A DNA stretch of 64,000 nt from Macquaria australasica (taxonomy: Eukaryota > Chordata > Actinopteri > Centrarchiformes > Percichthyidae): positions 620,001 to 684,000 of the forward strand of contig SEMN01000089.1 in the NCBI GenBank assembly GCA_005408345.1, written 5' to 3'. The notes below the pieces were generated by a model, which ran no database searches, was not told the DNA's origin, and was given only the letters and a program-made list of their open reading frames with translations. Position numbers and translations under genes: made by a program. Shown here piece after piece: positions 13,700-27,369 of the stretch (the stretch's first letter is position 1; each line of letters opens with the position of its first letter).

Positions 13700-14884
13700 T
13701 GACCAGATGCGACGCATGATGGGACTTGAAAACTCATTTTCATCTTTAGTGATTCTGTCTCTGTAACTTACACAGCAGTAAACAAACAGCACTGATAACA
13801 TCTTTTTATTTTGACAAAACACAACCAATATAACCCCATATCTTAAGAGTTACATATGAAGTCAGCAAAGATTTTGTAGTATTTGAATGTCTGTGAATAG
13901 AGAATACAAATACATGATCCATCTAAAACTGTCGTGTGTATAGTCTTTACTGTTCACCGTCTTCCTATCTGCACTTACTCATACCGACTCCAACTCAGGA
14001 TCAGAACTCAAAGCCGCTGTTGATTGAAATGCAGCGATGCTATAAGCTGCGGCTCCTCTTCCTCCCACCTTCACTCCCACTTGTCTTGGCACAGCTCTTG
14101 CACATTATTCCTGCAGTTCTGTCGAGTCTCTCGGCTTCCTTGCAGTCGCTCCTCACAGTGTAGCTTTCCTTGGTAATAAGAAACAAATGCAGGGGGTTTT
14201 AGCGTTTTGTAGGAAATGAAATATTGTTGTTGTTTATCTCCTGATAGCTCCTCCTGTCCTCCTCCTCCTGATAGCTGCTTATCTTCTGCATCAGAAACAG
14301 CAATCAGAACGAAGATGCAGCACATGTACTCTGCACCCTCTGTGCATTCACATCTTTGCACGTAGCTAATCATTCACTGCACTCACTGTTTGATTTGCTT
14401 GAATGAAACAAACTTCATTTCAAGGGCTCAGCAAGATACAATACTTAGTAATTAAGCTCCAGCATGCCTCTCTATATGAAACTATTGACTTTCCTACCAA
14501 GTAATGTTTAAGCAAGTCAACAGGTCCTGAATATCATTCCAGAAACATTCACACCTGGTTACTCTTCTGCCAATCTGCAGCTTTTTTTAACCTCCATTTT
14601 GACCATGATGCTTTACAATTAGCTGTGAGAGTTATGTTGTCAGTGCTCCTCTCTTCATATTCAGCGTCGGTCACCTCTTCCTCATCCTTTACATGCTAAA
14701 CAGCTGAGAGCCTGTAGGCATGGACAAGATACAGCAGACTGTGTGTGTGTGTGTGAGGAAGATGCATGTATAGGTGCATGTATAGCATGTTGTCGGGGGA
14801 TGCTTTGATGTGTACATGCATCCTAAGGGGGGATATGGGTTGGTACAGATACGGTTTGTCACCACACACACAAACAGGCTATGC

Positions 14885-14995
14885 TGTGTGGCAGCAGGGT
14901 GGCCTAGAAACAAAGCAGGGAGACTATGTTTTGACCACAGGACCTAAGTTCAAGAATTCACCGTGCCCTTAGGCAAAAAACTTCATCCCAGCATC
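14885..14995 (+). mobile_element. Possible degenerate SINE
   Basis: The order gcagggtggcctag, then ctaagttcaagaatt (B-box-like), then ggcaaaaaacttcatccca resembles tRNA-derived fish SINE heads. Identity to any one family is weak. Confidence 0.35.
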
Positions 14996-15558
14996 TGAAC
15001 TTTGAACTTTTTCGAAGAGGGCAAGCAAATGTGGAACTGCCCTCTGGGGGAAAGTACAGTATCACATTACATAATGAACATACAGTGACACATTTTCCTT
15101 TCTTCCTGTGCATTTCTGAACATGAATCACCACCCAGCTCATGTGAAGGGGGGAGGGGTAAAAAAATAAATAAATAACACAAGCAAGACGTAGCCTGTCA
15201 TATTAAAGCAGTCAGCAGCAAATTGCACATCAAGGCTAATAAAAGCGACAGGGAAATTGCTGCCAGCAGATTTCCTCCAAATCTCCCCAGTAATTCCCCA
15301 TGAGCTCTGGCATTACTGCCTCACTACCCAGCCTCAGATTAACCCCCAACCCCCCCACCCCAGCCCCAGCCCCAGCCCCACAGCAATGCAGCTCAGGGAT
15401 TCACCTTGCTAGTTTAGCCTCTCAATTTCAATGCTTGTATGTACATTGTCCTTTTGATGTCTTCAAAGGCGCCTCTTCTTTTCAAATGCAGTTTATTAGC
15501 TAGTAGCACTGTAAGGTCACAGTCCAGTACCAGTATTGTAACATATTGGGTGTTGGCA

Positions 15559-15707
15559 AGACTGAGTATCTTTTGGTTTTGAACTGTTGCTCAGACATTT
15601 TACGGACTAAACAGTTTAACAAAAATCTAGTCCACAGATTAAATGGTGATGAAAATAATTATTATTAGTTTAACTTGCCCATACTTATTATTAGTTGAAG
15701 CCCTAAA
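15559..15707 (-). mobile_element. GGGCTGCA-type dispersed fish element, 5'-end fragment
   Basis: On the minus strand it begins TTAGGGCTTCAACTAATAAT, continues with TTATTTTCATCACCATTTAA and TCCGTAAAATGTCTGAGCAA, and ends near a CAGTTCAAAACCAAAAGAT block. This matches a very common percomorph non-autonomous repeat. The terminal sequence carries a small internal duplication. Related copies lie at 47611-47750 and 63352-63613. Confidence 0.65.
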
Positions 15708-16279
15708 TGCAATCAACTGCTGAAGATGTGACTCATGATCTCTTTGTATCCCACTCCATTTCTAAAAATCCCCACAGTACCGCCACTAGAACAGCTGTAC
15801 CCATTTGCTTTCCTCCTGTGTTCTGACTCCACCTCATCTCTGTCTTCACTCCACTCCCGCAACCTCCGGGTCAATCGGCCCTGCTGCGCTTCACCTCTGA
15901 AAACGTTTGACCTAGACCTGGTGTCCAGACCCGCACTGAGCCAATCGGCATTCAGAACAACATCTCGTCTGTCGGTGCCCAGCACCAATTTCAAAGTCTC
16001 TCTGTATCCCAGCTTGCAGTGTGAGAAGAGACTCAGCAGGACTCTACCTCCACTCTGCACGTCAGTGTTACTGCACAGCAACTGATATTAGAGATTCTGT
16101 ATTAGACCAGTTTAGGAAGCCTAATCTGTGTTTTATGGATTCTTCTTCTTCTCTCACTCAGAGTCTCTCTGTCTCTGTCTCGCTCTATCCCTCTTTCTTT
16201 CACTTCTCTGTTAGAGGCAGAGAGCAAAGTCTTTTTTTACACACTCCAGCTCTAGGGATGGCAATAGCGGTGGGTCAGG

Positions 16280-16618
16280 CCACCACTGACTTTACTGATC
16301 CCCTGACTTTGCATCTAGTGCCACCAGCAGGTCAAAATATTTGTTTATCCAGTGAACTATCTCAACATCTTCAATGGTTCATGGTTCCCAATGATGAATC
16401 CTAATAAGCTTGTGTTTAGTGCCAGTTGGCAACATATTAGCACATTAAACTAAGATGGTTAATATGGTTAACTTCATACCTGCTTAACATCAGCATGTTA
16501 GCATTGTCATTGTGAGCATGTTAGTATGCTGACGTTAGCATTTAGCTCAAAGCACCGCTGTGCCTAAAGTACAGCCTCACAGAGCCACCAGCATGGCTGT
16601 AGACTCTTTGTCTTGTTT
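16280..16618 (+). mobile_element. GTTAGCATG-type dispersed fish repeat, copy 1
   Basis: Characteristic blocks are present: gatcccctgactttgcatct, agtgccaccagcaggtcaaa, gtgtttagtgcc, the run of gttagca words at 16500-16542, ttagctcaaagcaccgctgt and agcatggctgtagactcttt. Two further fragments of the same family lie at 30905-30979 (inverted) and 36866-37034. Confidence 0.8.
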
Positions 16619-17867
16619 TATCTCCCTCTCTGCCCTCACCTTACTGCTTACTTTACTTTACTCTCTCGCAGAGTTTTGATTTGTATCATCCCTGAGTCAT
16701 TTTTTCTACGTGATGTGAGTGAGGTGTGCCAGTGGCACTAGAAGCTGGGTTTTAAAGTATATACTCCTGCAGCCTCAGCGAGGCAGAGGGGTCTCGCACG
16801 TCTGCAGGGGCTCCGTTTCAGCAATGCAAAAACAATACACTATGTTATTAAATTAAAAAGCTTTGGGATATTTTTAAATAAAAACTGCTGGAATCAAATA
16901 GAAATGACCTGCAATATATATATATATATCATATTTCTATTTATTTCAGCATGTTTTAATTATTTAATAGTGAACACTTTAAGTTTCTATACATATCAGA
17001 ACAGAGATGACCAAGAAATAGTATAAAAGTATTAAGTATATATAGAGTAGGGTGTATATTTAAGCAGCTGTAGGTCTGACTGAGGAACATACATTAAGGT
17101 GCATCTGATAACTATCCTTTAGACAAGGCAAGGCTCTCAGGTTATCAGGAATTCAAATTTTGTGGCAGCAGCCGGTCAGAAGCATCACTCTGTGGAATAG
17201 GGGAGTTGTTTACCTGCAGAGAGAGAAGCAGGGTAATGGAGGGGCAACAGGCAAGATTGACTGAAAGACAAGCGAAGGGAAAGAAAGAGAGTAGGTAGTG
17301 TAATTTGATCGGCGCATGCTGGGAACTCATCAGTATGCTGCTCGCGTACGCCCCCACCCCTCTGCGCTACACACACACACAAACACACTCATACGCGCAC
17401 AAGTTGCACAAGGATGGCAGGCAGGATAGACAAATAACAGACTAATGTGATCATGTAAACACTCCATCACTCTCATTGTCCCACAGATTCAGCATGCAGC
17501 CAGTCCATGCACAAACACGCATGCACACTTTTATCATAATACTCATGGACACTGACCTCAGGTATTCCCAGATTCTCATGTTTACTTGCTTTTCACTTAT
17601 TTTAAGGGCTGAGTATTGAACCTCCATCATTCTTAGTGTTTGGTACTTCAGGAAATCAGGAAACTTTTTTTTACCTTTAGACTGTATTTTATTTTGGCAA
17701 AGTTAAATTTAACGCTGATGCATTTAGCAATTTTTTAAAATAAAAAACAAAGGTTAAAACATGTTTATGTTCCACAACCTTTTTTTGAACCCTTATCATA
17801 ACAATGTCCGATTTTCTTTGTATATTGCAGAGAGATAGAGTTTTAAAAGAATGTTCAAAATTGATGC

Positions 17868-18127
17868 AGCAGAAACAGAAATATCCTGACTTTTATTCCC
17901 TAGTATGGATCAAGCTCCAAAAGTGCTGGATCCTACAGTTCCCATAATGCAACACAAAAACATTTTTTGTTAAACCCTCCCTGCCTGGTAAACAGCCATT
18001 TCTTTCTGTTAAGAATTTGCAGCAGCGATAAAGTGATATCATAGTGGTTATTTTCTCAGACTTGATAAAGCTCCTCCAGAGCCACGGAAGATGTTATACA
18101 ACTGTTTTCACAGGCTAGCACTGCGAC
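17868..18127 (-). mobile_element. Non-autonomous element A, copy 2 (inverted)
   Basis: The reverse complement of the family at 11572-11895: atcctgacttttattcccta, cccataatgcaaca, tgcctggtaa and aaagctcctccagagccacg are all shared in inverse order. The internal palindrome has decayed here. Confidence 0.75.
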
Positions 18128-20814
18128 TTGTAAACTGACCTTTATGTGTAAAATTGGTACAATTTAATTCTAGCAAATAGCCCTTATCCACCTTCAGTCC
18201 CACATGAAAAAACGCTTACTTCACACACATTTTCACTCATTTAATTTTGCCCTCAAAGCCTCATCTGAACTGCTTATGTGGGCTTGAACAGAGCATCTGA
18301 TACCTTATGTTATTTCTGATTTTATTGGAAATCATGCTGATACAGCATTTGAGATATTTTGTGGATTATCACTGAACACCAATCACACGGTGGATTTGGG
18401 AGCGCTGCTTAAGTCTCTACAGTAGAGAAGCTACTAGTCTAACAGTGGATGAAGCGAAAAAGCCCCAAAGCTCCTAATGTGCCTGCTGGTTTACAGATTA
18501 TAACAGATGTTTGTCAGTCTGTTTCGGTGGTGAAATGCAGTGGCTGCAAACAGTGATAAAGGGTTTTTGGTGATGAGTGTGGATCACTTCACTGTGTTGG
18601 TTAAAAATTGACAAAAAAAGAACGATTTTTTTACTGTTTTGGGCAGCACAGGGGTGATTTTCCTGTTGTATTAGACCACATCTGCATCTTTATCATCATT
18701 CTGCTTCTCACATCTTATAATACTATCATTGAAAGGCCACTAGACATCAGTGGCTGTGTACTATTCCACTGTACCAGACCACATATGTTTAGAAATATGT
18801 TTCTCATTCATCATACATGCACACATTTGCATTTTTGTTGTATTTACAACATGAAATATTCCATGAGATATGGATGTATACTGATTCTCAGTCCCCCACT
18901 GCTGCATTCAGGATACAGTGCATGACTGACAGGTCAGCACTTGCACTCTTAAATTTATGCACACACCATGATGTCCCCCCTTTAAAATGTTTTCCGACAT
19001 AAGGTCATAATTTACCTTGCCTCCAGTTACTTCCTCTTCTCCCTCCATCCCACCTCCTGATAGCATTGCTTGTAATTTATTGTATTGTTTTTAATTAAAT
19101 GGATGGCAAGGGGGTTTAAGTGCCCAGCAGCTCCGAGGCGTGCCATTTCTTATCTGAATTCTAAATTCAGTGCACACCTACTGTAAAGCGAGACTATAAA
19201 GCTGAATAGGTCCCAAACTGCTGCACTGCGTGTTAGAGGGATTGAACAGTTAGACAAATGTCACCTTTAGAAGAGAAGAGCGGGGATAATAAAGTGACGG
19301 CTGGGTAGCGGTGAATACAAACTTCACAGACATCAGGACACCACAGATTCACGGCTCCAGCAGTCTGGCTTGTGTATTCTCAGTCTGGCATAGAGGATCA
19401 GAGAGGAAACAGCCTTGGATTACAGAGATGCTTGCCCTGATAAAGAAGAACTTTAAATTAAATGGAGTCACAGCAGACTCAGTGCAGTCCTACTTCCTTC
19501 AGTAAAAACCAAACCACATTTCCACACATAATGTCTTGTGAAACAAGATTACAAGAAATTAGGGTTATTTCATGTTCTAAAAACTGTGAGAAAGTATAAC
19601 ACATCTAATTGCTTAATTCCCCTATCTGTGTAGTCCACTCCTTGCAGCACAAACCTTGCAGGAGTATGGTCAGACCACCAGAGTGCTTAATAAGGAAAAT
19701 ATACTGCAGCAAGGAGTCGTGGATGGGAACGAGGTAATCAATTCGATTATCCACAGTCTATGCTGAGATGTATGTCTAAATAATCATAGGGTGAGCTATG
19801 GACTCGGAGGGTTTATTCTGTATGACTGGCGTCAAATGTGATTTCCCCATATATCAGGTCAATGGAGAATATGCCTCAGAGGTTATTTGCTCTAGGTAGC
19901 CGTTCACAAGGCTCTGATTTTATTCCGATGGCGATCTGACATTCAACAATCACGGCCTGATGACCTTCCCGACCTTGCAACATTAAAATCTTTTTTTTTG
20001 CAAATGCACCATTCCACCAGTCGTGTCAGCACCCCCAAGGAGAATTCTTGTCGCCTTTTTCACGGCAGATATTTCCTATCATGGTGACATTTTGTCGTCC
20101 CCAGACACTCGTGTCAATCTTATGGTAATTTATCCAGATGGACACATGGAGGGTTTTTAAACACATTTTTACATCATGGCATGTTTATCAAATACACATT
20201 ATCCATTTTACATTGTTTCCAGAGTTGGCCGTTGGCGTGACAGTTGTACCCAAAATTGCAACATGCCCTTTTTGAAAATGTGAACATAAATTTATTTACC
20301 TCCATATGTTCATGCAAATTAGAAAGACAGAAGCATAGGCAATACAAATGACTCCGATTATCCTGCCTATGCACCAGAACACCACACACACACACACACA
20401 AAGGTAGAGATCTCACACTGTGTTTTTCTGTGAACATGACGGACAGGGACAAAGCAGCAGGACGCTGTGTAGATGATGCCTTCTCTCACCAGAGCTTTAA
20501 CCTTTCCCTCAGCGTCTTTCCTGCAGTTTCTGTTTCCTCCCGGCCCCTCTGTCACACAGTCCTATTGTTTGTCCCTGTCCTGATTCAGCTCTCATTATAG
20601 AAACTTGTTTATGCACAAAGCTCTCCAAAGACATGCTGCAAGGCATTAAAGAGAAGGAAGAAAGGTGAGGTATAGAAGACAAAGGAGGAGATAGATAGAA
20701 AAGACTACAAATTGACCACAAATTGTCAATCGAAAAAGGAAAACACAAAAAATCATGGCAACCAAAATAGAACAGAATATGTGGTTACTGTTCGACATGT
20801 GAGGCTGAGACAGA

Positions 20815-21147
20815 GATGCAGCAGACATGGAGAAACATTAGCATTTGGAGTGGTGTTTCTGGCCAACTGACAAATATATGTCCAATATTCACTCCCGTTT
20901 TAGCTTTTCTGTCTCCACCAACTCCTAAGAAAAGTATTTTGGTCTTTAACTCGTTGTGTTTGACTTTGTTCACCAGCTAGTTGCTTATTTTATCTGTCCA
21001 CCATTTGGTGCTGGGCAGGTGGCGTACAGTGAATTCATCAGAGCTTTTTTAGCTTAAAAAAAAAAGTAGGATGATTTGTGTTTGTCACAACAAGCGACAC
21101 ATTTGATTCTTTGTTAACATGAAAAAATTATCAGTGCAGCTTTAATC
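20815..21147. mobile_element. TTAAAGCT-terminus element, diverged copy
   Basis: It shares tccaccaactcctaagaaaa, gttcaccagctagttgc and tcatcagagcttttttagct with 39590-39720, and ends in agtgcagctttaa, a terminus like that at 39864. The left part (ggccaactgacaaatatatg, tccaatattcactccc) is the inverse of sequence at 39460-39510, so this copy is partly fold-back or rearranged. Confidence 0.6.
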
Positions 21148-21782
21148 AATAATTCAAATAATCATTTGCAGCTGCATACTTACTTTAAAATCCAAATGAA
21201 ATCATTTACAAATCTCAAGCTTTCCTACTGGAAATTCTGACTTGTAGGGCTTGAGGGAAAACCAGATTTTCTGTCTTTCCCACCTGTCTGGAACAGGCAA
21301 TATAATTTCAAGAAAAATGTGATGAAGCATCGACGTCTCATCTCCCCATGTATTTTTGAGAGAACATCTCAGTACATGCATTCCTACCACTGGAGTGCCA
21401 CAGGCACACCATGTAAACCCGGTTCTCTACTTTTCCTGCCTCCCCCTGGAAAAATGCAATGGTTTCCAAACCCCCTAACACCAGCTCCCTCCCTCCCTCC
21501 TTCTGCAGCTAGATTTGAGGTGATAAGTTGCAGCAGCTTTTCCTCCTGCTTTTTCAAACCTGTTCCACTCATTCACTTCACGTCGCTGCCTCAGTTAAGT
21601 CGCTGCCCAGACTTCCTTGTTCATTCTGCTCACATGCGCTGCAGATATCCAACACGGTGCCTGCTGAAACGCTGGGAAAAGCACCTACAGTCCCAACCAC
21701 TCTGCTGTGTCCTGTTTTCATTACATGGACTCCCCAGGAGAGGGTATGGATATAGCAGCGCTCCCTTGCTCTCCACTCACTA

Positions 21783-21812
21783 CTCTTTCTCTCTCTTTCT
21801 CTCTCTCTCTCG
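21783..21812. repeat. (CT)n pyrimidine tract
   Basis: Nearly pure CT/TTC repeat. Smaller CT tracts lie at 281-310 and 16150-16190. Confidence 0.85.
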
Positions 21813-22012
21813 CTCACTGAGCACAGTAAGCTGTCTTGATCTTGGCTGGTGAGTTTGCTCCACTGGACCATTTAGGGACTAGATTCTTTTAACTGATGGC
21901 TTAGGTGACAAGGGCTACTCTGCTGCAATAAGGTACATCCATTCAATGCTTAGGTGAACCCCTGAACATGTGAACATACAGTATAAGGGATGATGGCCAG
22001 TGTGGTATATGG

Positions 22013-22140
22013 TAAATGATCATACACCATATAGCCTGAAGTATGTGGACAACCCTGTCCACATGTGTTTGTGTACTTTTGGTTTGGTGCAGTTTGGGGA
22101 AAACCAAGCATGCAACGGCACATGCTAGTCTTTCCATCAG
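22013..22140 (-). mobile_element. Deleted copy of a common fish DNA element (AAGTATGTGGACA type)
   Basis: It contains agcctgaagtatgtggacaa, then inverted tgtccacatgtgtttgtgta, then gtgcagtttggggaaaacca, all blocks of a widespread fish non-autonomous element. Another fragment of the same element, in the opposite orientation, is at 49401-49565. Confidence 0.5.
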
Positions 22141-23539
22141 GTCTTCCTAAACCCAGAATTGCTACTCAGGATAACCCGACATATTGTGGTTCCTGACACT
22201 CATTTTTGTTCCTGATGACCATGGGTTAGGACATTTCCAGAATGATATTGTGTAGTCTAATCCCAGCATGAGGACAACTTCATAGCCAGAGTGTTTGCCT
22301 CTGCAGCATCTTTTAGGTTTACGTACATGATGCAACTCCCTTCACTGGGAGTGCACTGACCTGTTTTAGCATGTATTAGTGTGAGTAACACAATTCTACA
22401 CTGCTGTAATCTGTCACGAGTGAGCCAGACTGGGGCTAGAAATAGCATTTGATAGATTCGGCAGCTCCTGAAAGTCAGCCATGCAACTGCCATGAGTCAT
22501 AACATTTTGTCATTAACAAGCAAGTGTGTACATAAGCGAGGCTGGATGGAGACTGAGACTTTTTGAGCAGAAAACCTCCATTTTGCAGGAGTAGATTTAG
22601 TTTGAAGTCATGTTGCACACTGGAGGAAAGTACATGAAGGCTTGTGCCGAGTGGAGGTAGAGAATACTTTCACATCCCCTGGACAATAGTTAAGAAAAGA
22701 ATTAATTGAAAGCATTACTAAAGTGGGCCCTAGCTGAGCATCTTACCACGGGGAGCTTCAGGTAGGAAATGGGACTGTTGGGGGTGTGGGCACGTTTCAG
22801 TGGTGAACCAGCAAGGCCTCAAGGATCCTGCTATTTAGTGCCATCAGTCCCTCTCTTTCTCTTACTGTGTGCCTGTCTCTTTTGCTTCCCTCCCTACCAC
22901 ATTTTCCATTTTCCCCAGCTCTCCGGCCCTCCATCAGTAGCTAAACTACATGCCGCCACTTAGGGATTCTCTAGACAACTTCGTCATTCTGCGCTAAGCC
23001 CGCCAGGAGTCCCTCCTCTGCCTGAATAGCCCTGCACCAAAGCCCAGTAAGCGTTCAGGTCCTGTTGGTATCCAATTCCTGCCTTCTCACTGTGAGGGAG
23101 GCTTTTTTCATCCTCGGCTAACAGACGCATCAGCATTTCAGACTAAGGAAGACTGAAATTCAACAAATTTCTATTTAACTTAACTCTTTCTGCTGAATCA
23201 TTGTAAGTGGCACGCCCCTTTGAAAAGACAGGGAAGGAAACATTATTATGTGTCTGAGAACATGTTGTTGGATCAGTAACAAGATGGATGAGCGGCCTGA
23301 CTGACAAATGATTCTGTTTAGGAAGTAGTAGAAATAATTGATGCAGAACAACAACAATAACCAATAAAGCGACAATATGCACAGTACATAAATATTTCAC
23401 AATTCCTCACAAAAGCATTAGGCAAAAATAGCATCTGCTTCAAAGTTGACATGGCAATTGCCATTATCATCTGATGATTTTCTAATTGTGGTATTACCTT
23501 GTTTCCTCCATTCAACGTGGCATTTGTCTAATGTTTTGT

Positions 23540-24260
23540 GAAGTACCCTTTAAGTGTTTCATTAATGTCTAATTAGCTTTTCATTAGGAGAATTCAACTG
23601 TGACTTCTCCACGCAAGATTATAAGCAACACGAGGTTTAACATTGGTAATGATTTTTCGCTGGATTGGGCTACAATAATAGGCGCTGCTTTTGTGCTAAA
23701 GAACATTGTATTATAAGAACATCAATGCAAAGAGTGGGTGTTGATCTTTGCAAATGTCATGCTCTGTTCCACAAGGCTCAAATTGGACTTGTTATTCACC
23801 CAGCCTGTTTGTTTCCCACTGCCCTGTAATATTCAACGGTACTACCTTTCAGCATATCATTTCTAGACACGGCTTGTCCTTGGCAAAAGTGACACAGAGC
23901 AGAGAAAATTGTAATTTCACAACACATCATTGAGCATTTCCTATTATAATTGCCACATGTTAACATGCTTATAAAATTCAGAAAAACAGTTTAAATATTG
24001 TATTGTGTCTCTTGATATCTGCTTCACCTGCATTAATTAAGGGGACCGGCGGCAGCAGTTTGCCTGCTTAGCAATAATGAGGTGCAATACCAAGTATGAA
24101 TAACAGGAGATTGACCAGACGCGAGGGGGACGTAGCTAAATGAATACTGAACACAGCACAGTCAATGGCTGCCTTAAAATGCGTGATTGGAGAGGTTCAG
24201 GCTGTAATAAACAAAACAAAGTGAATGCTGCACAGAGAGACAATTAAACTGCCACATCTG
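23540..24260. other. Candidate conserved non-coding block in the upstream intron
   Basis: Unique AT-rich sequence with repeated TAATTA/ATTAAT words (gtctaattagcttttcatta, gcattaattaagggg, cagacaattaaactgcca-type) mixed with CpG-containing words such as gaccggcggc. It is free of recognised repeats. This is a guess from composition and site density alone. Confidence 0.25.
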
Positions 24261-26304
24261 GCAACGCCGATGTGAGTGGGTACCCAGCCACCGCAATTAC
24301 AGGGCTCCATCACTTGTGTAACCCTTCACTGCCTGGATGTTGTGCTGGAGCAGATGATAAACATAAAGCTCACTCTTTCATTCAGAGCTTGCACAAATGT
24401 TTTCAGGAATCACTCCATGCTGCACAGACTGATGCCCCGCTGAATCTGGGAAACCCCCTTTTGCCATCGACAATCATATTATCTACTGATTCGATTCCTG
24501 GGCTTCTTCTCAGTCCAGATCAGTCGCTCGCTATCCTGCTGATCACAAGCTACAGGGCAATCTTCACATCCTTTTATGTAGAGCCCAGAGTGTTGCATTA
24601 AAAGGAAGGACTAATTAGAGAGAAGAGGGAATATCATTCCGGCTGGACGAAGGGAGAAGAGGAGTTTTCCACCAATGCCAGGAGTGACAGAAGTGTGAAG
24701 AGGTTTTGGTTGTGCTTTAAAAGCGCAGGCTGTTTATTTTGTCCAAAGCTGAAAAGGCTAAGGCCTTTTTGTGATTGAAGAAATACCTTTAACATTCTAC
24801 CTTGATGAATTAAGGAGTATACACAGATGGCTGACAAATGAAATAAAAACCCCAAATAAAATGTTTAAGTCAACTGCAAGAATGAACTTCTTCCAGGCAG
24901 CCACTGGCCTCCATTAATATCAATATGGTACAAAAGACAACTTGCAGAGAAACTTGCTTGCAGATTACCAGTAATTTGAAAAGTGTGCAGTTCTTGTGCA
25001 GCATTATTTGTCTTTAATTGCCAGCCCCTAAATTGCTTCTCATCTCACCAAAATCATTTAACAGGAAGCTATTTGTGTCCCCATTGCTGTTAAGATTGCA
25101 AATGCCCTTTCCAAAAAAAAACTCTAAAAAGCTTAGTTTCTTGCCTCTCTGAAGTATTATTCCTGTTAGCTGCAGGGCTTCATTTATGTTAAAATGAAGT
25201 TAAAAGAAAAGAAAAAGAAAAAAGAATGGCTTCCCTACTCAAGAGCTGGATTGTTTGGATCTGAATGGGAAACGCTGGTAGATTAACTCGACATGGATGG
25301 TGCACACATCTATGTAATCTTCAGCGCACAAGGGCGATATGATGCTCTATTCACTCTGTGTTGGAAGTCTTTCAATTCTCCATGAAGGATGGTTTGTCCT
25401 CTCCCATGTGTGTGATTCCTCTGTCTAGCACTTGCTTTTTTTCTCACTCACATCCACACTGACATGCACATATGCCCTCTTTCGCTCATGCTAGCCGATA
25501 CCTCTGTCACATGCACACAGATGTAGAAATGCATACATGCCTGCTCTCTCTGCCCTTCTCTGTGTCTCTTTCCCTGTTTTTCCACTCCTCTGTGGTGTTT
25601 CATGGTTGCATAGCTTCCAGTCTTTCTGCTTAGCCACGGGAATCTTTGCTGACGTCTCCATCCTGCAGCCACAGCGTCTGAGAGAGATGCTCTAGAGGCG
25701 AAGCGAGATAAGAGAGAGGAGACAATCGCATTAAGACTCACTTTCCCCCCCCTGACCAAGACCAGAGGTTGGGATTTGAATGTTAGAATCTGTGCACTTA
25801 AGTCCCTTCATGGCTGTTGGTGCATTTCCCAAACCGAGCACACAACCTCTGCCCGTGCAGGCTTAGCTGCTCACAGTAAAGCCGGCACAAATTAGCACGC
25901 CGTCGTTAAGGGAACAACATGCAGCCATATGCATGAAGAGCCCCTTGGAATAAGTCTTGGAGAGTGACACCACGGCTGTTGTCAGCACAGCAGTGGAGCT
26001 GTCAATGCTACAACACAACATGCTGTTCGAATCCATGGGTGAAGCCTCTTGACATCAAAGGTGGCACACAAAAGGATCCTTGTTTCCTTTTAGTGTTGTC
26101 TGCACCTGTCAAAATGGTGTTTTGTTTTTTTGTTGTTGTTGTTTTATGTGCTCCTCCTGCACACCGGCCCTCCTGCTCTGTAGCACCACAGAGACCCCTG
26201 GTGGGATGGGAAAGTATAGCTGTGTGCGTGTATGTGTGTGAACATGTGTGTGTGTGTGGTCCAGGACAGATCCCAGCATCCCCAAAACACTTTCTCTCTT
26301 ACTC

Positions 26305-26308
<4 letters not shown>

Positions 26309-26359
<51 letters not shown>
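26309..26359. repeat. (CA)n microsatellite, longest in the window
   Basis: About 25 uninterrupted CA units. It creates artificial Thr-His and Val-Cys reading frames on both strands, which are not genes. Confidence 0.97.
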
Positions 26360-26361
<2 letters not shown>

Positions 26362-27369
26362 CCTTGTCTGTCAGCCCTGGACAATATTTTTGTGGAGCCG
26401 TGAGACAAAATGGAAAACTGTCCTCCAACTCGGGGCCTTTTTTTTGAATCTCCAAACCAGATTTTCCCTGTTAACACTTTAGCTATCATCTAGACTGCAC
26501 TAGAGGGCCAAATTAGAGCAGGCCTTGGTAAAATAAAATCCCTATTATCTTTGAACTAGCAAGTACCCAATTATACGCCACAGTTATCTCCCATCTCACA
26601 GACTTCTGAGTTCTCGCTACAGGGCCAATGAGCGAGGAGTGCTAATGAAGAGATGCTGAATCACCTTTTTGCCTTCCTGGACGCACAACTGGTGGAGCCT
26701 CCTTGATCATTGGCGGCTTTTTTTTTTATGGATCAGAGTCATTCCCGGGCTTTGATGGTGTGCTTCTTTTTTTGTCCCCCCGGTGAGTCTGCCGCATCAC
26801 AGGCCACACACTCATGGATGCGCCGTCAGCTTGCAGCATGTGTGTGATAAGTGTGAAAGACGAATGAGAGGTCTCTAATCCAAGGCAAGAGAGAGAAAAC
26901 GGGTTTAAAAGGGGTTTATCTGTCTCCAGTCACATAGGATGTGTGTTCAAAAAGCGGAGAGAAGAACCCCTGCTGATGTGAAGGCAGGGGGTATGTCTGT
27001 TCATATGTGTTTTCTGTGCACTTTCTTGCCCCTCTGTTCTTGTGGTCCTCAGCATCCCAGGAAGCCTATCTATACATCACACTGCCTGCTAGTACAGAAA
27101 AATGACCTCAAATGTATTCATAGCTGACTTTTCTCTTTTTCCAGTCGTGCATTTGCTAACTGGAATTTCCTTCAGTGCTTGTGTTTCCACTGCCTCAACT
27201 GCAGCTATTGCTACTGTACAAATCCACTTCAAATGCTCCCAATAATCAACATTTTAGGACATTGAAGCTGTTTCAGATAGTGAGCACACATACATTTAGC
27301 CATTACTACTTTTTAAATTCTTAAGGGTTCTTAAGTATGTGGAAGTGCTTGGTGGTTTAATTCAAGCTG

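Noticed and set aside
15735..16085. Frame containing PPLEQLYPF, checked as the missing Ig3-start exon of il1rapl1
   Set aside because: Only a chance resemblance to the expected KLLYPME stretch. The following residues do not match, and the phase and splice context do not fit.
21319..21852. 177-codon + strand frame, the longest non-il1rapl1 frame apart from that of the last exon
   Set aside because: Low-complexity Ser/Leu/Pro-rich peptide ending in a CT tract. No family resemblance, and codon use like the surrounding non-coding DNA.
25964..26482. 172-codon + strand frame
   Set aside because: It runs through a (CA)n array that codes only Thr-His. The flanks have no recognisable domain and no conserved start context.
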